Shown piece after piece: positions 6,965-8,799 of a DNA stretch of 8,799 bases. The notes beneath the pieces were generated by a model. That model was not told the origin of the DNA. It did not search any database and saw only the letters and a list, made by a program, of their open reading frames with translations. Source of the DNA: Planctomycetota bacterium (lineage in GTDB: Bacteria > Planctomycetota > B129-G9); the NCBI GenBank assembly GCA_030607235.1, contig JAUWEX010000034.1, forward strand, positions 1-8,799. Reading direction: 5' to 3'. Position numbers and translations under genes: made by a program. Each line of letters starts with the position of its first letter. Position 1 is the stretch's first letter.

Positions 6965-7236
6965 GTGCTGTGCACGTCAGACTGGACCCGCATGACTGCG
7001 CCCGCCGCCGGTAGTTAACTCCAGCCAGGCTGCCCCACAACACACGAGAACTTGCGCTTATGGCTGCTGGATCTCTCCTCTGACCAGGTTCACGCCGCCT
7101 CGTTGTATGGGACCCGGCCTTCAACGCCACTTGCCGGTTTTGAAACGCAACATACAAAGCCGCATCTGACTGTCGACCTCGCTGTAGCGGATTGCGAGTA
7201 ACAGGGTACCGCTAACACCCCGTCCGAGCACAGCAC
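6965..7236 (-). ncRNA. ffs: Signal recognition particle RNA, large bacterial type (with Alu domain)
   Basis: This is the RNA scaffold of the SRP, which binds Ffh and targets nascent membrane and secreted proteins. The ends pair as GTGCTGTGC (7236-7228) and GCACAGCAC (6973-6965), giving about 272 nt, typical of the Bacillus scRNA type and not of 4.5S RNA. The 5' Alu part shows GGGGTGTTAGCGGTACCCTG with the UGUNR-like loop UGUUA, and CGCAATCCGCTACAGCGAGG, closely following the Bacillus pattern. The helix 8 apex is CAGA-GGA-GAGA-TCC-AGCAG (7082-7064), the same 19-nt length as in E. coli and human, with a GNRA loop. The location directly upstream of dnaX matches Bacillus synteny. The 3' end is followed by TTATTTT but has no strong terminator. 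Confidence 0.93.
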
Positions 7237-7961
7237 TATTTCTTGGTTTCCAATACTTCGTCGAATCTGGTTATCCTGCCGTTACAGAGGTCGGCGTATT
7301 TCCGGGCCGAGACCTTGTAGTCAGGGCCTTGTTTTATCGAGATGACCCTGTCGACGGGATATTCTTTGTCTTTGTTTTCGTCCCTGTTTTTTGCCGCCAG
7401 TTTTTCGAGGACGTCCATGCCTTCGACCACCTGGCCGATGCAGTAGGTCGTTCCGGCGTTGGGCAGCATAATTTCTTTGGGATAACCGAAATCCTGCGAC
7501 GTCTTCGTTACTATGCAGAAATGGCTCACGATCGCGCGCGGCATCGGCAGGTCGCGGGCGGTCTGTTTGTTGTTGTAATACAGCGTACCGTGAGTGGGCT
7601 GTACGTTGAGGAATTTCTGCGTTTCTATCGTGTGTTCCGACCTCGGGTTTTCGGCCCGGTAAAACATAACCGTTTCGTAAGTCCGGCTGCGGCCGTACAC
7701 GGGGTTGATTATTCCGTTGTAATAGCCGCGAGTGGCCGTGTTGACGAAAAACCGGAAAAATATTTCATAGTGTTTCTCGTTTTCCGAACTTGCGAACAGA
7801 ACCACGCGTATCTCGCCCCGGGTCGTCGTAATGACGACAGTGGGCTTGTTGATGAATGCGTCCTTGTATGTACGGGGCTGTTCCGTGGTCGGCCCGGAAG
7901 TGCATCCCGCGACGAGTGTAATCGCGATGAGCGTTATCGCAAGCAATACAGTTGTTTTCAT
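7236..7961 (-). CDS. Cyclophilin-like lipoprotein (degenerate peptidyl-prolyl isomerase)
   Basis: This 241-aa protein begins with a lipoprotein signal peptide, hydrophobic residues 5-18 and lipobox LVAGC with Cys20. The start is the ATG at 7961, because GGAGGT lies 6 nt upstream; a longer frame from 7991 would spoil the signal peptide. The cyclophilin fold is recognisable in the first strand VVITTTRGEIRVVLF (42-56), GYYNGIINPVY (79-89), IVSHFCIVTK (144-153) and GTTYCIGQVVEGMDVLEKL (170-188). The usual FHR...GFMxQGGDP stretch with the catalytic Arg is not conserved, so isomerase activity is doubtful. The role may be an envelope chaperone or binding protein. It is transcribed from its own promoter, and its TAG stop meets the first base of the SRP RNA. 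Confidence 0.8.
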   Translation of the reverse strand: MKTTVLLAITLIAITLVAGCTSGPTTEQPRTYKDAFINKPTVVITTTRGEIRVVLFASSENEKHYEIFFRFFVNTATRGYYNGIINPVYGRSRTYETVMFYRAENPRSEHTIETQKFLNVQPTHGTLYYNNKQTARDLPMPRAIVSHFCIVTKTSQDFGYPKEIMLPNAGTTYCIGQVVEGMDVLEKLAAKNRDENKDKEYPVDRVISIKQGPDYKVSARKYADLCNGRITRFDEVLETKK

Positions 7962-8012
7962 CGGTCTACCTCCACAACCATGCGGCCGCAAAGCGCACTG
8001 TCGGAAAAAATT

Positions 8013-8041
8013 ACTATAAGTGCTTTTTTATTGTTGGGCAA
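8013..8041 (-). promoter_or_regulatory. Sigma-70-like promoter of the cyclophilin-like lipoprotein gene
   Basis: On the - strand, TTGCCC (8041-8036) and TATAGT (8018-8013) are separated by exactly 17 nt in an AT-rich context. Transcription would begin around 8005, giving a leader of roughly 45 nt with the GGAGGT site before the ATG at 7961. Transcripts from here could also read into the SRP RNA and dnaX. Confidence 0.65.
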
Positions 8042-8096
8042 TTTATTGCTTATGCTCTTTATGCTTAATCAGCTAGTATCCGCTTCTCTCGACTTT

Positions 8097-8441
8097 TTAT
8101 CCATTGATTAAACCCGACAACATCTTACAAATGTCTTCAATTTCCTTTTTCATCTCTTGATTCAATTCTTCAGAGAGGAGATTCTTTCGTTTGCATATCT
8201 TTAAAATCGGAACACACTCGAATGCGGAGCCCCTTGCTATTCGAAAGAAATTTTTCCTATCTGCCTTATGATACCTGCCATTGCCTTCCGCTATGTTCGT
8301 TGATATCGACAAAGACGCTCGATTAATCTGGTTAGCCAGATAATAATTGCCTTTTGGGAATCCTCTTGTAAGTTCACAGATTCTGCCGGCAAAATCTACG
8401 GCTTTCCTGTAAACATCTAATTTTTCGAATAAGAATGCCAT
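8097..8441 (-). CDS. Four-helix bundle protein, S23/IVP family
   Basis: This 114-aa protein belongs to the family first seen inside 23S rRNA intervening sequences (TIGR02436-like). Members form small four-helix bundles of unknown function. Typical landmarks are [17 protein letters not shown] near the start, [26 protein letters not shown] in the middle, [11 protein letters not shown] and a C-terminal helix [20 protein letters not shown]. The start at 8441 ([11 protein letters not shown]) fits the family. An in-frame ATG at 8528 would add 29 residues encoded by an inverted-repeat leader and is unlikely. No clear ribosome-binding site is seen. GC is about 37-42 % in sampled rows against about 65 % in dnaX, which suggests acquisition by transfer. 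It is not inside an rRNA gene here but lies downstream of tRNA-Ser(GGA). Confidence 0.88.
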   Translation of the reverse strand: MAFLFEKLDVYRKAVDFAGRICELTRGFPKGNYYLANQINRASLSISTNIAEGNGRYHKADRKNFFRIARGSAFECVPILKICKRKNLLSEELNQEMKKEIEDICKMLSGLING

Positions 8442-8472
8442 AGTATTGAAAATGGACAATCGAAATTTGACC

Positions 8473-8520
8473 GAATCGAAAATCAGTTTGCATCTATTCT
8501 CGACTTTCGATTTTCGATTC
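8473..8520 (-). repeat. 12-bp inverted repeat in the leader of the S23-family gene
   Basis: GAATCGAAAATC (8473-8484) and GATTTTCGATTC (8509-8520) are perfect reverse complements separated by 24 nt. Extra partial copies of the CGAAAATC/TTTCGA unit surround them (for example CGACTTTCGA at 8501-8510). It lies between tRNA-Ser(GGA) and the S23-family gene and may be a remnant of a small repeat or mobile unit. Confidence 0.75.
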
Positions 8521-8523
8521 TCT

Positions 8524-8552
8524 GCCATTTTTTAGCCTTGCCAAAAAATGGC
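8524..8552 (-). repeat. 10-bp inverted repeat spanning the tRNA-Ser(GGA) 3' end
   Basis: GCCATTTTTT (8524-8533) pairs perfectly with AAAAAATGGC (8543-8552), with a 9-nt loop. The right arm includes the encoded CCA end of the tRNA. On the transcribed strand a U6 run follows CCA directly, but no U-tract follows the hairpin, so it is not a canonical terminator. Confidence 0.7.
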
Positions 8553-8638
8553 GGAGAGGGCGGGATTCGAACCCGCGAGACGGTTGCCCGCCTACACGCT
8601 TTCCAAGCGTGCTCCTTCGGCCTCTCGGACACCTCTCC
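8549..8638 (-). tRNA. tRNA-Ser(GGA)
   Basis: This is a 90-nt class II tRNA on the - strand. Acceptor GGAGAGG (8638-8632) pairs with CCTCTCC, followed by discriminator G (8552) and encoded CCA (8551-8549). The anticodon stem CACGC/GCGTG encloses TTGGAAA, giving anticodon GGA, which reads UCC/UCU. A long variable arm is present, and the T arm has GTTCGAATC. Together with tRNA-Ser(CGA) it supplies part of the serine UCN set. Confidence 0.97.
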
Positions 8639-8653
8639 TGATTGGCGAGCGGG

Positions 8654-8682
8654 AGTTTAGCACAGAATCGAGCGGGTTTCAA
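8654..8682 (-). promoter_or_regulatory. Promoter of tRNA-Ser(GGA)
   Basis: On the - strand, TTGAAA (8682-8677) and TAAACT (8659-8654) are separated by 17 nt, and the -10 box ends 15 nt before the tRNA. It may also drive the S23-family gene. I see no gene in the remaining sequence to the right edge. Confidence 0.6.
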
Positions 8683-8799
8683 GTGATAGCCTGCATTCGT
8701 AGTCAATCTTTTTTGATTCCGCATTTTTCACCTTGTTTGTATCCGGCTGCGGGCGGAGTTTAAGAGCCCCTAACAAAACGAGTTTTCTGCTGCGACCGG

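Noticed and set aside
6921..7157. Small - strand open frame upstream of dnaX
   Set aside because: It overlaps the SRP RNA, and its sequence is explained by conserved RNA structure.
7962..7991. Longer start for the cyclophilin-like lipoprotein at 7991
   Set aside because: It would put ten extra residues before the signal peptide and would ignore the good GGAGGT site 6 nt upstream of the ATG at 7961.
8034..8050. Sigma-54-like -24/-12 match on the + strand (TTGG-N10-GC with TTGCT)
   Set aside because: The GG-N10-GC spacing fits, but it points antisense into the S23-family gene, overlaps the -35 box of the opposite promoter, and has no + strand gene downstream. It is probably chance, although rpoN is present.
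8442..8528. Longer start for the S23-family protein at 8528 ([12 protein letters not shown]...)
   Set aside because: The added residues are encoded by the inverted-repeat leader, and family members begin near the FEKLDVY motif, so the start at 8441 is preferred.
8494..8763. Open frames across tRNA-Ser(GGA), including one starting [13 protein letters not shown]
   Set aside because: This is translated tRNA sequence and not a protein.

Overview
The window looks like a stretch of chromosome from a non-model bacterium. It is GC-rich (about 60-65 % in the main genes, counted in sample rows). The organism is probably diderm, because it has a sigma-54 gene and a lipoprotein signal peptide. The phylum cannot be fixed from sequence alone. 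A large, Alu-domain-bearing SRP RNA and a signal peptidase I with a big inserted beta-rich domain do not fit Proteobacteria. They would suit a Planctomycetota/PVC-like or candidate-phylum lineage, but that is an inference.

Left end (1-1460): the 3' part of an SGNH/GDSL hydrolase-like gene runs on the + strand off the left edge. It is followed by a + strand tRNA-Ser(CGA) with its own promoter and terminator, and a convergent - strand tRNA-Arg(CCG).

Centre (1516-7236, all - strand, read right to left): SRP RNA - dnaX - ybaB - recR - rpoN - lepB. The order SRP RNA-dnaX-ybaB-recR is also known from Firmicutes such as Bacillus. Here it is extended by sigma-54 (rpoN), whose start codon overlaps the recR stop, and by signal peptidase I 3 nt further on. 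The cluster joins protein export (SRP RNA, signal peptidase I), DNA replication and repair (clamp loader, nucleoid protein, RecR) and transcription (sigma-54). dnaX carries an A9 run exactly where a slip would end translation after about 400 residues, so a short gamma-like and a long tau-like product are likely.

Right end (7236-8799, all - strand): a lipoprotein with a degenerate cyclophilin fold has its own sigma-70-like promoter, and its stop codon touches the SRP RNA 5' end. Next comes an AT-rich, probably transferred four-helix-bundle (S23/IVP family) gene with inverted repeats in its leader. It lies just downstream of tRNA-Ser(GGA). From 8639 to the right edge I see only the tRNA promoter and no gene.

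No gene-free stretch exceeds 300 bases. The main items for a second look are the dnaX slippage site, the variant SRP RNA apical loop and its very tight packing, the signal peptidase insert, and a pair of hairpins with identical loops between ybaB and recR.
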